A DNA stretch of 64,000 bases from an uncultured Rickettsiales bacterium (GTDB taxonomy: Bacteria; Pseudomonadota; Alphaproteobacteria; Micavibrionales; GCA-2720935), in contig CATLOR010000001.1 of NCBI GenBank assembly GCA_950054255.1, positions 519,589-583,588 on the forward strand. The letters are read 5' to 3'. Numbering within the stretch: the stretch's first letter is position 1; each line of letters opens with the position of its first letter. The translations under genes were made by a program, and so were the position numbers. Below, one piece after another: positions 37,358-45,119 of this stretch. The notes beneath the pieces were generated by a model. It searched no databases, was not told the DNA's origin, and saw only the letters and a program-made list of their open reading frames with translations.

Positions 37358-38182
37358 ATGACAATGAATGTGCAAGATTTTGAGGTGTTTCAAATCCTAC
37401 TCAAAGATGTTTCGGGGTTATCGATTGACCAAGGGAAGATGTATTTATTACAGTCAAGATTACGCCCTTTGCTTGTTGAGCATAATTTAGCTTCGATTTC
37501 TGAATTAGCACGCGCCGTTAAAACAAACCCTAAATCACCCTTGGCTTGGATTGTTGTTGAGGCGATGACAACAAATGAAACATCTTTTTTCAGAGATGTA
37601 CGCCCATTTGATTTATTTAAAGATCACATTATGCCAGAAATAATGAAAGATGGACGAAAACGTAAAATTCGTATTTGGTCTGCGGCCTGTTCAAGTGGGC
37701 AAGAGCCTTATTCGCTCGCCATGATTATCAAAGAACAAAAATGGATCGAGCAGGGCTGGCAATTTGAAATCTTTGCGACAGATATTTCGCATGATATTTT
37801 AAAAACAGCAAAAGATGCTGTCTATAGTCAGTTTGAGGTTCAAAGAGGTCTTCCCATTCAAATGCTTGTTAAATATTTTACCCAGCATGACGGAAACAAA
37901 TGGCATGTGAATGATGATATAAAACGTATGGTTAATTATAAGCAGTTCAATTTGCTTCATAGCATGGCTGGTTTTGGAACATTTGATATTATTTTCTGTC
38001 GTAATGTCTTGATTTATTTTGATCCAGAAACAAAAGCAGATGTCTTACAAAAGATGCACGCATTACAAAAACCAGAAGGCTTTTTACTTCTTGGGGGTGC
38101 TGAATCTGTGATTGGGGTTACAAAGGTTTATAAGTCTGTTGAAGGTCAACGCGGTCTGTATGCGCCTGTTTTTCAATCTTAA
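37358..38182 (+). CDS. cheR: Chemotaxis protein methyltransferase CheR
   Basis: CheR methylates glutamates of chemoreceptors using SAM. The short helical N-terminal domain includes a TNETSFFRDVRPFDLF segment near residue 72. The SAM site IRIWSAACSSGQEPYSLAMII near 103 and the FDIIFCRNVLIYFDPETK block near 210 are diagnostic. It has 274 residues and is the last gene of the chemotaxis operon. Its stop overlaps the end of fliJ on the other strand by 4 nt. Confidence 0.96.
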   Translation: MTMNVQDFEVFQILLKDVSGLSIDQGKMYLLQSRLRPLLVEHNLASISELARAVKTNPKSPLAWIVVEAMTTNETSFFRDVRPFDLFKDHIMPEIMKDGRKRKIRIWSAACSSGQEPYSLAMIIKEQKWIEQGWQFEIFATDISHDILKTAKDAVYSQFEVQRGLPIQMLVKYFTQHDGNKWHVNDDIKRMVNYKQFNLLHSMAGFGTFDIIFCRNVLIYFDPETKADVLQKMHALQKPEGFLLLGGAESVIGVTKVYKSVEGQRGLYAPVFQS

Positions 38183-38607
38183 TCTTCTTGGTTGCTGTGC
38201 TTGCGGCGGTGGCTGTCTAGGCCAATTTCATCTAATTCTTGGTTCTCAAATTTTTGCTTTTTAAGCGCTTCCTCGTCTTTGCGTTTTTGATCAACGAGTT
38301 CATATTTTTTGAGTTCAGCAAATTTATCTCGGATAATAGCGGTTGTTTCGATAATTTTTTCTTCAACAAAATTAAGTGAAAGCTTAAGCTCTGCTTTCTT
38401 ATCTTTACATTTTTTCAAGTAATTCGGCAATGTTGATGCAAGAAGTGGGTCCTTTGTTGACGCCTCCATCTCAAGTTCCATTTGTTGTTCAATCTGGTCA
38501 ATATCATCTTCAATTTTTGTTGCCAGAGAGTTCAGTTCTGATAACTGTTTTTGATGTTCTTCCAATTCATGTTTATGAAACCGTATAAGACTGTCTAATT
38601 TAGCCAT
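38179..38607 (-). CDS. fliJ: Flagellar export chaperone FliJ
   Basis: A 142-residue protein that is almost entirely coiled coil (long runs with E, K, Q and L in heptads, residues 5-125) and has a basic, histidine-rich end. It directly follows fliI with a one-base overlap (TAATG), the usual place of fliJ. FliJ couples the export ATPase ring to the FlhA gate and recycles chaperones. The family has little sequence conservation, so the call rests on context and structure. Confidence 0.78.
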   Translation of the reverse strand: MAKLDSLIRFHKHELEEHQKQLSELNSLATKIEDDIDQIEQQMELEMEASTKDPLLASTLPNYLKKCKDKKAELKLSLNFVEEKIIETTAIIRDKFAELKKYELVDQKRKDEEALKKQKFENQELDEIGLDSHRRKHSNQED

Positions 38608-39983
38608 TATTGATCCATAGGTGCGTCATTGGGAGGATTCTGTTGAGAAGGCGATGAATCATTTGTAACAATGCCTCTTAAAAGTGCGAAACTATCGTCT
38701 AATGAGGTGCGTTCATCTTTTTGTTGTGTCAGAACTTCTTCAATGCGTGGATATAAAATAATAGCGCGGTCAACTTCTGGGTCTGAACCTTTTCTATAGG
38801 CGCCAAGTCTTATAAGTTCTGACATATCTTCATAAGTTGTAATGATTTTTTTGCATTCTCTTAAAATAGCCTGTTCATCCCCTTCTAGACAGTCGGGAAC
38901 TGTTCTTGATACGCTACGTAAGACATCAATAGCTGGATAGCGTCCTCGATCGGCAATTTTGCGATCCATCACAATATGCCCATCTAAAATACCGCGCACA
39001 GCATCTGAGATTGGTTCATTTTGGTCATCTCCCTCTACGAGAACTGTGAAGATTCCTGTAATGTTGCCTTTCTCTTTAGGGCCTGGTCCTGCACGTTCTA
39101 ATAAGACAGGCAGCTCAGAGAAAACAGAAGGGGGATACCCTTTACTTGTTGGCGGTTCACCAGCGGATAAACCAATTTCTCTTTGTGCCATTGCAAAGCG
39201 TGTAATCGAGTCAATGAGTAATAAGACTTCTTTCCCCATATCACGGAAATATTCAGCAATTGCAAAGCTTGTATAAGCAGCTTGTTTTCTCATCAAAGCA
39301 GGTTCATCTGAGGTTGCAACGACAACAACGGATTTCTTTAATCCTTCCTCTCCTAAATCATCTTCGATAAATTCTTGTACTTCGCGACCACGCTCTCCGA
39401 CCAGACCAATCACAATGACATCGGCATTTGCATAGCGCGCCATCATAGACATCATAACAGATTTACCGACCCCAGAACCTGAGAAAATCCCCATTCTTTG
39501 CCCTTTACAAGAGGGTAGGAATGTATTTAGAGCTCTGACACCGACATCAAGGCGTTCGCCAATACGTTGGCGTTTATTAGCAGGTGGTGGACGTCTTTTT
39601 ATTTCAATTGCGTCACCTCCTTGTTCTAAAGCATTACCATCATCGATAGGTTCGCCAAGACCATTGATAATGCGACCTAACCAAGAATGACAGGGGTTAA
39701 TCGTTGGATTTTCTTGTACCAAATAGGCGAAGCATCCAGGGCCAATCCCCGTGACATCGCCAAAAGGCATTGCTAGAGCTTTACTCCTATCAAATCCGAT
39801 GATCTCACATAAAACAGGGGTACGTTCATCTGGAGTAATGACACAGCGCGCTCCGACGGTTAAAAAATTATCGCCCCCATCAATTTCAATCATGAGCCCT
39901 AATACTTTAGTGACAATCCCATAGCCTTTAACGGATGGGATTTTATCAATGGCAGCAGTAATTCTATCGGATAATCTATGCAT
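38607..39983 (-). CDS. fliI: Flagellar export ATPase FliI
   Basis: FliI is the F1-beta-like hexameric ATPase that helps load export substrates. The P-loop is GIFSGSGVGKSVMMSMMA near residue 165. The Walker B aspartate is in KEVLLLIDSITRFAMAQREI near 245, followed by GEPPTSKGYPPSVFSELPVLLERAG, a strong FliI/ATPase signature. Length is 458 residues. It lies 220 bp from ctrA in the opposite direction; the shared gap contains CtrA-type boxes. Confidence 0.96.
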   Translation of the reverse strand: MHRLSDRITAAIDKIPSVKGYGIVTKVLGLMIEIDGGDNFLTVGARCVITPDERTPVLCEIIGFDRSKALAMPFGDVTGIGPGCFAYLVQENPTINPCHSWLGRIINGLGEPIDDGNALEQGGDAIEIKRRPPPANKRQRIGERLDVGVRALNTFLPSCKGQRMGIFSGSGVGKSVMMSMMARYANADVIVIGLVGERGREVQEFIEDDLGEEGLKKSVVVVATSDEPALMRKQAAYTSFAIAEYFRDMGKEVLLLIDSITRFAMAQREIGLSAGEPPTSKGYPPSVFSELPVLLERAGPGPKEKGNITGIFTVLVEGDDQNEPISDAVRGILDGHIVMDRKIADRGRYPAIDVLRSVSRTVPDCLEGDEQAILRECKKIITTYEDMSELIRLGAYRKGSDPEVDRAIILYPRIEEVLTQQKDERTSLDDSFALLRGIVTNDSSPSQQNPPNDAPMDQ

Positions 39984-40106
39984 GAAGTTAAAAGGTTAAG
40001 ATTTTTCTATTTTGGCACTTTTAAAAAGTTAATATATATATTATAGTAAAAATTAAGACGTTCGTCTTGTCTTTTTATAATAAAACATTAAGAGTTTATG
40101 TGGTTG

Positions 40107-40132
40107 TTAATCTTTTCTTAATAAAAGTTAAC
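40107..40132. promoter_or_regulatory. Overlapping CtrA-type boxes between fliI and ctrA
   Basis: TTAA-TCTTTTC-TTAA at 40107-40121 fits the CtrA consensus TTAA-N7-TTAA exactly. The second half-site is shared with a further TTAA-TAAAAG-TTAAC (40118-40132), which has one base less spacing. They lie about 70-95 nt upstream of ctrA and 125 nt from fliI. CtrA autoregulation and control of class II flagellar genes are known in Caulobacter. Confidence 0.58.
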
Positions 40133-40202
40133 GACAATAATAGATGTGTTCTTTTTGATGTTTTAAAAGAATCAATAAATAGCATTAAGGAATGTGAGAG
40201 AA

Positions 40203-40901
40203 ATGAGAGTACTATTAGTAGAAGATGATGCAGCAACCGCACGCAGTATTGAGTTGATGCTAAAATCCGAAGGATTTGTCATTGATGTGACCGATATGGG
40301 AGAAGATGGCTTAGAAATCGGTAAATTATATGATTACGATATTATCGTATTAGATTTGATGTTACCAGATATGGATGGATACGAAGTTCTACGCCGTTTG
40401 CGTGCTTCAAAAGTTGAAACACCGATTTTGATTTTATCGGGTCTTGGCGAAATGGAAAGCAAGATTAAAGGTCTTGGTTTTGGCGCTGATGACTATCTTG
40501 TGAAACCTTTTGACAAGCGTGAGTTGCTTGCGCGTATTCAAGCAATTGTTCGTCGTAGTAAAGGGCATTCACAAAGTAAAATTGAAACAGGCAAGTTAGC
40601 GGTTAATCTAGATGCGAGAACCGTTGAAGTTGGTGGTAAACCACTTCATTTAACTGGTAAGGAGTATAAAATTTTAGAGCTTTTATCGCTTAGAAAAGGC
40701 ACAACCCTTACAAAAGAAATGTTCTTGAATCACTTATATGGTGGAATGGATGAGCCTGAGGTTAAGATTATTGACGTCTTTATTTGTAAGCTTCGTAAAA
40801 AGCTTGAAGATGCGGCTGGTGGTGATAGCTATATTGAAACTGTTTGGGGACGTGGCTATGTTCTACGTGATCCAGAGAGCGAAGAGCAAAAAGCTGGTTA
40901 A
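40203..40901 (+). CDS. ctrA: Cell-cycle response regulator CtrA
   Basis: CtrA is an OmpR-type regulator that controls replication, division and motility in alphaproteobacteria and is phosphorylated through CckA-ChpT. Starting at the ATG at 40203, the protein opens with [20 protein letters not shown] and has Asp51 as the acceptor in [15 protein letters not shown]. The receiver ends with [17 protein letters not shown]. The winged-helix domain (about 125-225) contains [37 protein letters not shown], nearly a CtrA fingerprint. An in-frame GTG at 40194 is less likely. A bidirectional terminator follows. Confidence 0.97.
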   Translation: MRVLLVEDDAATARSIELMLKSEGFVIDVTDMGEDGLEIGKLYDYDIIVLDLMLPDMDGYEVLRRLRASKVETPILILSGLGEMESKIKGLGFGADDYLVKPFDKRELLARIQAIVRRSKGHSQSKIETGKLAVNLDARTVEVGGKPLHLTGKEYKILELLSLRKGTTLTKEMFLNHLYGGMDEPEVKIIDVFICKLRKKLEDAAGGDSYIETVWGRGYVLRDPESEEQKAG

Positions 40902-40926
40902 GTCTTAAAGATATTTTGAATTTTTG

Positions 40927-40957
40927 AAAAAGGCGCTTTATAAAAAGCGCCTTTTTT
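40927..40957. terminator. Bidirectional terminator between ctrA and the FliK-like gene
   Basis: A GC stem (AAAGGCGCTTT paired with AAAGCGCCTTT) with a 4-nt loop, flanked by A-runs and T-runs on both sides. It suits termination of ctrA on the plus strand and of the FliK-like gene on the minus strand; the latter's stop lies inside the T-run. Confidence 0.85.
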
Positions 40958-42881
40958 ATATATCTATTTTCTCCATTTTGAGGCTATCATCTTCGAAATT
41001 CACCCATTCATGTGCCCCTTGAAAACGCATAACACCTTCTAACCCAAGTGTTTCTAAAACAGAGGTGTAGCGTGTTATAAGCTCATTTTGAATTTTTGGG
41101 GAAAGAGGCTCTTTCAATCGTAAAATCATATTTAAGTTTTTATGTTTGAAAAGCCCGTCTAATTGCACAGCCCCCATATGTGACAAGTTTACATTCAAAA
41201 GAAAGCGTACTTCTTTCTTCTTTTTATCTTTAAGTGTCATGTCATCTTTATTATGAGCATCTGAATGTTGGTATTTATTCTCTTCAGAGAATGGACGCAT
41301 AAATATATAAAAGGGCTGTAAGGCATCATCTGTTTGTAGAGGGAGCGTGAAACGCTGAAATTCTTGCCCTGTTGCACTATCTCTGACAACACGGATGAGT
41401 TGCTCAAAATCTTGCTCTAAGGCCTGTAAAGGCAGGCGTAACTGTTCATTTTGTAATGTTTGAGAAAGTGTTTGTGGTAACCAATTTTCAGCAGGTGCTT
41501 TTAATTGAAGTGCTTTTATAAAAAATAAAAGAGAGGTTGAAAGCTGAGCTGGTGACTGTTTCCCAGGAGATGGGATTTGACTTTGAACTAGCGGACTCAG
41601 TTCAGGTGCAAGTGTTTCCAGAGCCAGTAAAATTTTCTCAAAGCTTTCCCATTTAGGGGCAGTTTCTTGGGCATTAAGAGGTGAATGGATCGCGTTTGTT
41701 TGCGGTTGAAGTGCCGTTTCTAATGTGGCTTGTGGTTTTAAAACACGCAGTGAAATTTCTTGTCCAATATTAAGGCGTGTATTGGTTAAGATTAATAATT
41801 GAGAGGACGCGCTTTGTGGGCGTGCATTTTGGCCTGTCGCTGTTTGTGTACTTAACTCAATAATCGGTGCATTTTGGAAATGTCCAATGACACGTCCTTT
41901 CTGAATCGGCGCTTGTTGATTTAAAGGAGCTTGTAAATTAACAGAGTGCGTACCAACTTGGATAATATTTGGGCTGGACGTTGTTTTAGCTGTCTGTGGC
42001 GTTTGTGTTGGTATCGCGCTTTTTGTTGAGGGTGATGATGTCTGATTAAGAGAGGGGGACAGATGAGGGGTCGCACCAATCTTTGTCGTTTGTTGTGTTT
42101 GCCCAAAAGTTGTTTTTTTCAAGAAAGGAACAAACTTTTCTAATTGTTGGCGTAACAATGGCTGATCTAGAAGTGTTTTTTGTTGTGTTGATCCAGACGA
42201 AGTTGTTGCCGGGGCAGGATCACTAACGGTTAAGACATGCAAAATAAGTTTATCCCCGCCTTGTGCATTAGACAGTGGTGATGTTTGTCCAGATGTTGTT
42301 GGAGCTGTTGTAGGCAGTGAAAAAGCTTGAACATAGCTGTTATTTTGTAGTGGAAGTAATTCGTTTTTAGCAACGAGTGGATTAACATCTAATGGAGTCT
42401 GGATGCCTTGTAAGGTTGGGCTATTGATTAAACTTAATTGGCTTAAGCGTGGCGGTGTTCCTGATTGAAAAACAAGTTGATAATTATTTTGAGATGTTAA
42501 TGTCTTTGCAATGACATCAGGGAGTGTCACTTTAATGAGGTCTTGACCTGATGGCGTTTGGAAGCTGACTTCGAAAAACGCTGTTTTCCCCTGTGTTAAG
42601 CTGGGTATTTGTTTTGCTAGAGCCAATAATTCTGGACTGTTTTGTACAATTTGAGGGGGCAGTTCCTTTATCTGTGTGAGCTGTGTTTCAATAGGGACAC
42701 GTTGTGCTGTTGGTGCTTCTAATTGTGATCTTAATGCTTGTGACAGAGCCTCTATTTGCACTTTTGCCGCTGCTAGGACGTGTTCTATCTGTTGTGGTGT
42801 CAGAGGTTGAGATCGCTGGCTTGATGCATTTGAAACCAACTGAGATAAACTAATTAACGATGAAAGTATATTTTGTGTCAT
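40956..42881 (-). CDS. FliK-like flagellar hook-length/regulatory protein
   Basis: A 641-residue protein with a long low-complexity middle rich in Q, T, S, P and A (about residues 100-450). A C-terminal globular part near 510-640 ends with VRFLLNVNLSHMGAVQLDGLF and LGLEGVMRFQGAHEW. That ending resembles the Flg_hook domain of FliK. The true fliK lies beside flgD and flgE at the right edge, so this would be a second member. The gene is at the end of the flhA-flhF-flhG set and shares the terminator with ctrA. The function is inferred from family resemblance and context. Confidence 0.55.
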   Translation of the reverse strand: MTQNILSSLISLSQLVSNASSQRSQPLTPQQIEHVLAAAKVQIEALSQALRSQLEAPTAQRVPIETQLTQIKELPPQIVQNSPELLALAKQIPSLTQGKTAFFEVSFQTPSGQDLIKVTLPDVIAKTLTSQNNYQLVFQSGTPPRLSQLSLINSPTLQGIQTPLDVNPLVAKNELLPLQNNSYVQAFSLPTTAPTTSGQTSPLSNAQGGDKLILHVLTVSDPAPATTSSGSTQQKTLLDQPLLRQQLEKFVPFLKKTTFGQTQQTTKIGATPHLSPSLNQTSSPSTKSAIPTQTPQTAKTTSSPNIIQVGTHSVNLQAPLNQQAPIQKGRVIGHFQNAPIIELSTQTATGQNARPQSASSQLLILTNTRLNIGQEISLRVLKPQATLETALQPQTNAIHSPLNAQETAPKWESFEKILLALETLAPELSPLVQSQIPSPGKQSPAQLSTSLLFFIKALQLKAPAENWLPQTLSQTLQNEQLRLPLQALEQDFEQLIRVVRDSATGQEFQRFTLPLQTDDALQPFYIFMRPFSEENKYQHSDAHNKDDMTLKDKKKKEVRFLLNVNLSHMGAVQLDGLFKHKNLNMILRLKEPLSPKIQNELITRYTSVLETLGLEGVMRFQGAHEWVNFEDDSLKMEKIDI

Positions 42882-42931
42882 ACTCTTATTAGAGTAGCAT
42901 AAAAACTTAAAAATCTAATTATTAAAACACG

Positions 42932-43792
42932 TTATGCGTTTTTAACAATTTGTTCTAATTTTCCAAGACGTGTGAGCACACCTTGTGCGATACGCTCTAG
43001 ATCTTCTGCCGCGTCACTATTAGGTGAACGAGTCATAATTGGCATTTGAGCACGAATTGAGTCACGTACTTTTGGATCACGTCTGACAAGACCGGCCATG
43101 CTTGGGCGTAGTTTTAGGAAGTTTTCACAAGCTTTTAAAAGCGTGTTATAGGTTTTCTCTCCCTCTGATTTGCTATGCGCCATATTCACAACAATTTGAA
43201 TTGTGCGAGCAAGACCTGCCGCGTGACATAGTTTGATATAGGCATACGCATCTGTTAATGATGTTGGCTCGTCTGTACTAACAAGCAAGGTTGTACCACT
43301 AATCGCTGAAAGCATACGAACAGTACGATCGACACCCGCACCAAGGTCAATAATCACAGCGTCATATTTTTCAGCAACAGAGAGTAATTGATCTCTTAAC
43401 ATTGTAAGGCGTTGGCTTGGAAGGGCAGATAAAGAGGCAGACCCAGAACGACCAGCCACAATGTCAAAATTACCGTCTTCATAACGTTGAATAACACGGT
43501 CCATCATTAAGCGACCATGAATAACATCGCTGAGATCACGTTTAGGCATAAGACCTAATTGAACATCAACGTTTGCTAGTCCTAAATCTCCATCAAAAAG
43601 AAGGACTTTTTTACCAGCCTTAGAAAGTGCATGCGCAAGAGATACTGAAAACCATGTTTTTCCAACGCCCCCTTTACCGCTGGCAACAGCGATAATATTG
43701 TGAGCGCGCTTAGGCTTAGAGCCGCCAGTTTTTTCACTTGAGGCAGGTGCTTTACTCGGAGCAGTCTTTGGTTGTGTTATGTGTTCTGTCAT
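42932..43792 (-). CDS. flhG: MinD-like ATPase FlhG (FleN/YlxH)
   Basis: FlhG is a MinD/ParA-type ATPase that limits flagellar number and place together with FlhF. The deviant Walker A IIAVASGKGGVGKTWFSVSLA is near residue 34. The next strand reads VLLFDGDLGLANVDVQLGL near 62 and the Walker B region IIDLGAGVD is near 150. A C-terminal amphipathic helix ends the protein (residues 262-284). It has 286 residues and overlaps flhF by 4 nt (ATGA). The basic, low-complexity first 30 residues contain K, P and S repeats. Confidence 0.9.
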   Translation of the reverse strand: MTEHITQPKTAPSKAPASSEKTGGSKPKRAHNIIAVASGKGGVGKTWFSVSLAHALSKAGKKVLLFDGDLGLANVDVQLGLMPKRDLSDVIHGRLMMDRVIQRYEDGNFDIVAGRSGSASLSALPSQRLTMLRDQLLSVAEKYDAVIIDLGAGVDRTVRMLSAISGTTLLVSTDEPTSLTDAYAYIKLCHAAGLARTIQIVVNMAHSKSEGEKTYNTLLKACENFLKLRPSMAGLVRRDPKVRDSIRAQMPIMTRSPNSDAAEDLERIAQGVLTRLGKLEQIVKNA

Positions 43793-45045
43793 GGCTTGAT
43801 CTTCCCTTTAGCGGATGATGATTTATTATAGAGCGAAGGAATTAAAAATTCACTTAAAATGTCAGGTGTCATATCAATAAGTCCTTCTGCAACGGCGCAT
43901 GTATTGCTTGCGTTGCGAATGGTGAGCTGTCCGTAATAGGCAGCAGAGATAATCCCACCGAAACGGCGAGAAATATCGAAACGAGTTGGTAAAATAGAAC
44001 GTGCCCCTAATAAATGGAAGGCACGGGCAACATCGGCGGATTCTTGAGAGTCCCCACCAGCAGGCATAACAAGAACAATATCAAAATCAGTGACTGTTAG
44101 AAATGAAGCAAGTTCTTTAATATCGTCTTCAATAAAAGGACTAAAGCCTGGCGTATCAATAATAATTTGATCAGCAGCTCTTTGCATTGAAATGGCTTCT
44201 TCCAAAGCACCTGGATCTGTAGCTGTTAAAAGATCAACACCTAAAACACGAGTGAAAGCTTTTAATTGATCAACACCGCCAGCGCGCACTGTATCTGTTG
44301 AGATGACCGCTGGGGTTAGGTCGTTCATAATTGCGCGTGTGGCCAGTTTAGCCGTTGCCAATGTTTTACCTGCGCCAGGAGGACCAACTAAAATAACCGG
44401 CTTTGTATGGCGTTTCACAGGCATTGGTTTGAAATGAAAAATTTTATCTAGGGCCGCGACAAAAGCATTTTTTGTGTCAGAAAACCCACTACCAGAGGCG
44501 TCAGAAATTAAACGATCAGCTAATTTAGCAGGGATATTATGACGGATTAGACATTCTGTGATAGGCTCAATGAAACCTTGTTCCACAAGGTCACCACTAT
44601 CATCTTCTAGCATTTCCCAATCAAAGAAATCAACATCATCACCGTCTTCTGGAGTGTCATCATCAATGGCAAAAATACTTTCGAAATAGGTTTCTTCATC
44701 AGAACCTAAAACATCATCTTGATCATCTGTGATGCTGCGTTCAGGGCGTGATACAGGTGTATCAGAATAGAAATCGTCATCGCTAAAGCCTTCAAAACTC
44801 ATATCTTCTAGAGTATCTAGAGCAAAACCATCATCTTCACCTTCTAGTGGTTCGTCTGGAATATCCCAAATATCATCACCAAAATGAGTTTCTGGTTCTG
44901 GGTTGAATTCTTCAACGGCGGCTGTAATGCGAACACTGCCTTTATCTTCGCGGGTCGAAACAATAATAGCATCATCTCCTAAGCTTGCTTTAACAAGGGA
45001 GAGAGCTTCTTTCATATTCTCTGCTTCGAAAGATTTGAGTCTCAT
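43789..45045 (-). CDS. flhF: Flagellar SRP-like GTPase FlhF
   Basis: FlhF is the third member of the SRP GTPase family and places the flagellum at the pole. The B domain starts with MRLKSFEAENMKEALSLVKASLGDDAIIVSTRE, which sets the ATG at 45045. Next comes a very acidic insert (about residues 50-155, D/E-rich), then the N domain and the G domain with P-loop VGPPGAGKTLATAKLA near 225, DTVRAGGVDQLKAF near 255 and IIDTPGFSPF near 300. The usual DxxG is DTPG. Length is 418 residues. It overlaps flhG by 4 nt. Confidence 0.9.
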   Translation of the reverse strand: MRLKSFEAENMKEALSLVKASLGDDAIIVSTREDKGSVRITAAVEEFNPEPETHFGDDIWDIPDEPLEGEDDGFALDTLEDMSFEGFSDDDFYSDTPVSRPERSITDDQDDVLGSDEETYFESIFAIDDDTPEDGDDVDFFDWEMLEDDSGDLVEQGFIEPITECLIRHNIPAKLADRLISDASGSGFSDTKNAFVAALDKIFHFKPMPVKRHTKPVILVGPPGAGKTLATAKLATRAIMNDLTPAVISTDTVRAGGVDQLKAFTRVLGVDLLTATDPGALEEAISMQRAADQIIIDTPGFSPFIEDDIKELASFLTVTDFDIVLVMPAGGDSQESADVARAFHLLGARSILPTRFDISRRFGGIISAAYYGQLTIRNASNTCAVAEGLIDMTPDILSEFLIPSLYNKSSSAKGKIKP

Positions 45046-45119
45046 ACAGTACAGACTAAAAGATGGATTGAATCGGCGCAATAGAAAACACGCGCTTTTA
45101 TCCCGCTTTTCTTAAAAAA

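Noticed and set aside
40012..40030. TGGCAC on the plus strand upstream of ctrA as a sigma-54 element
   Set aside because: No TTGC at the required distance.
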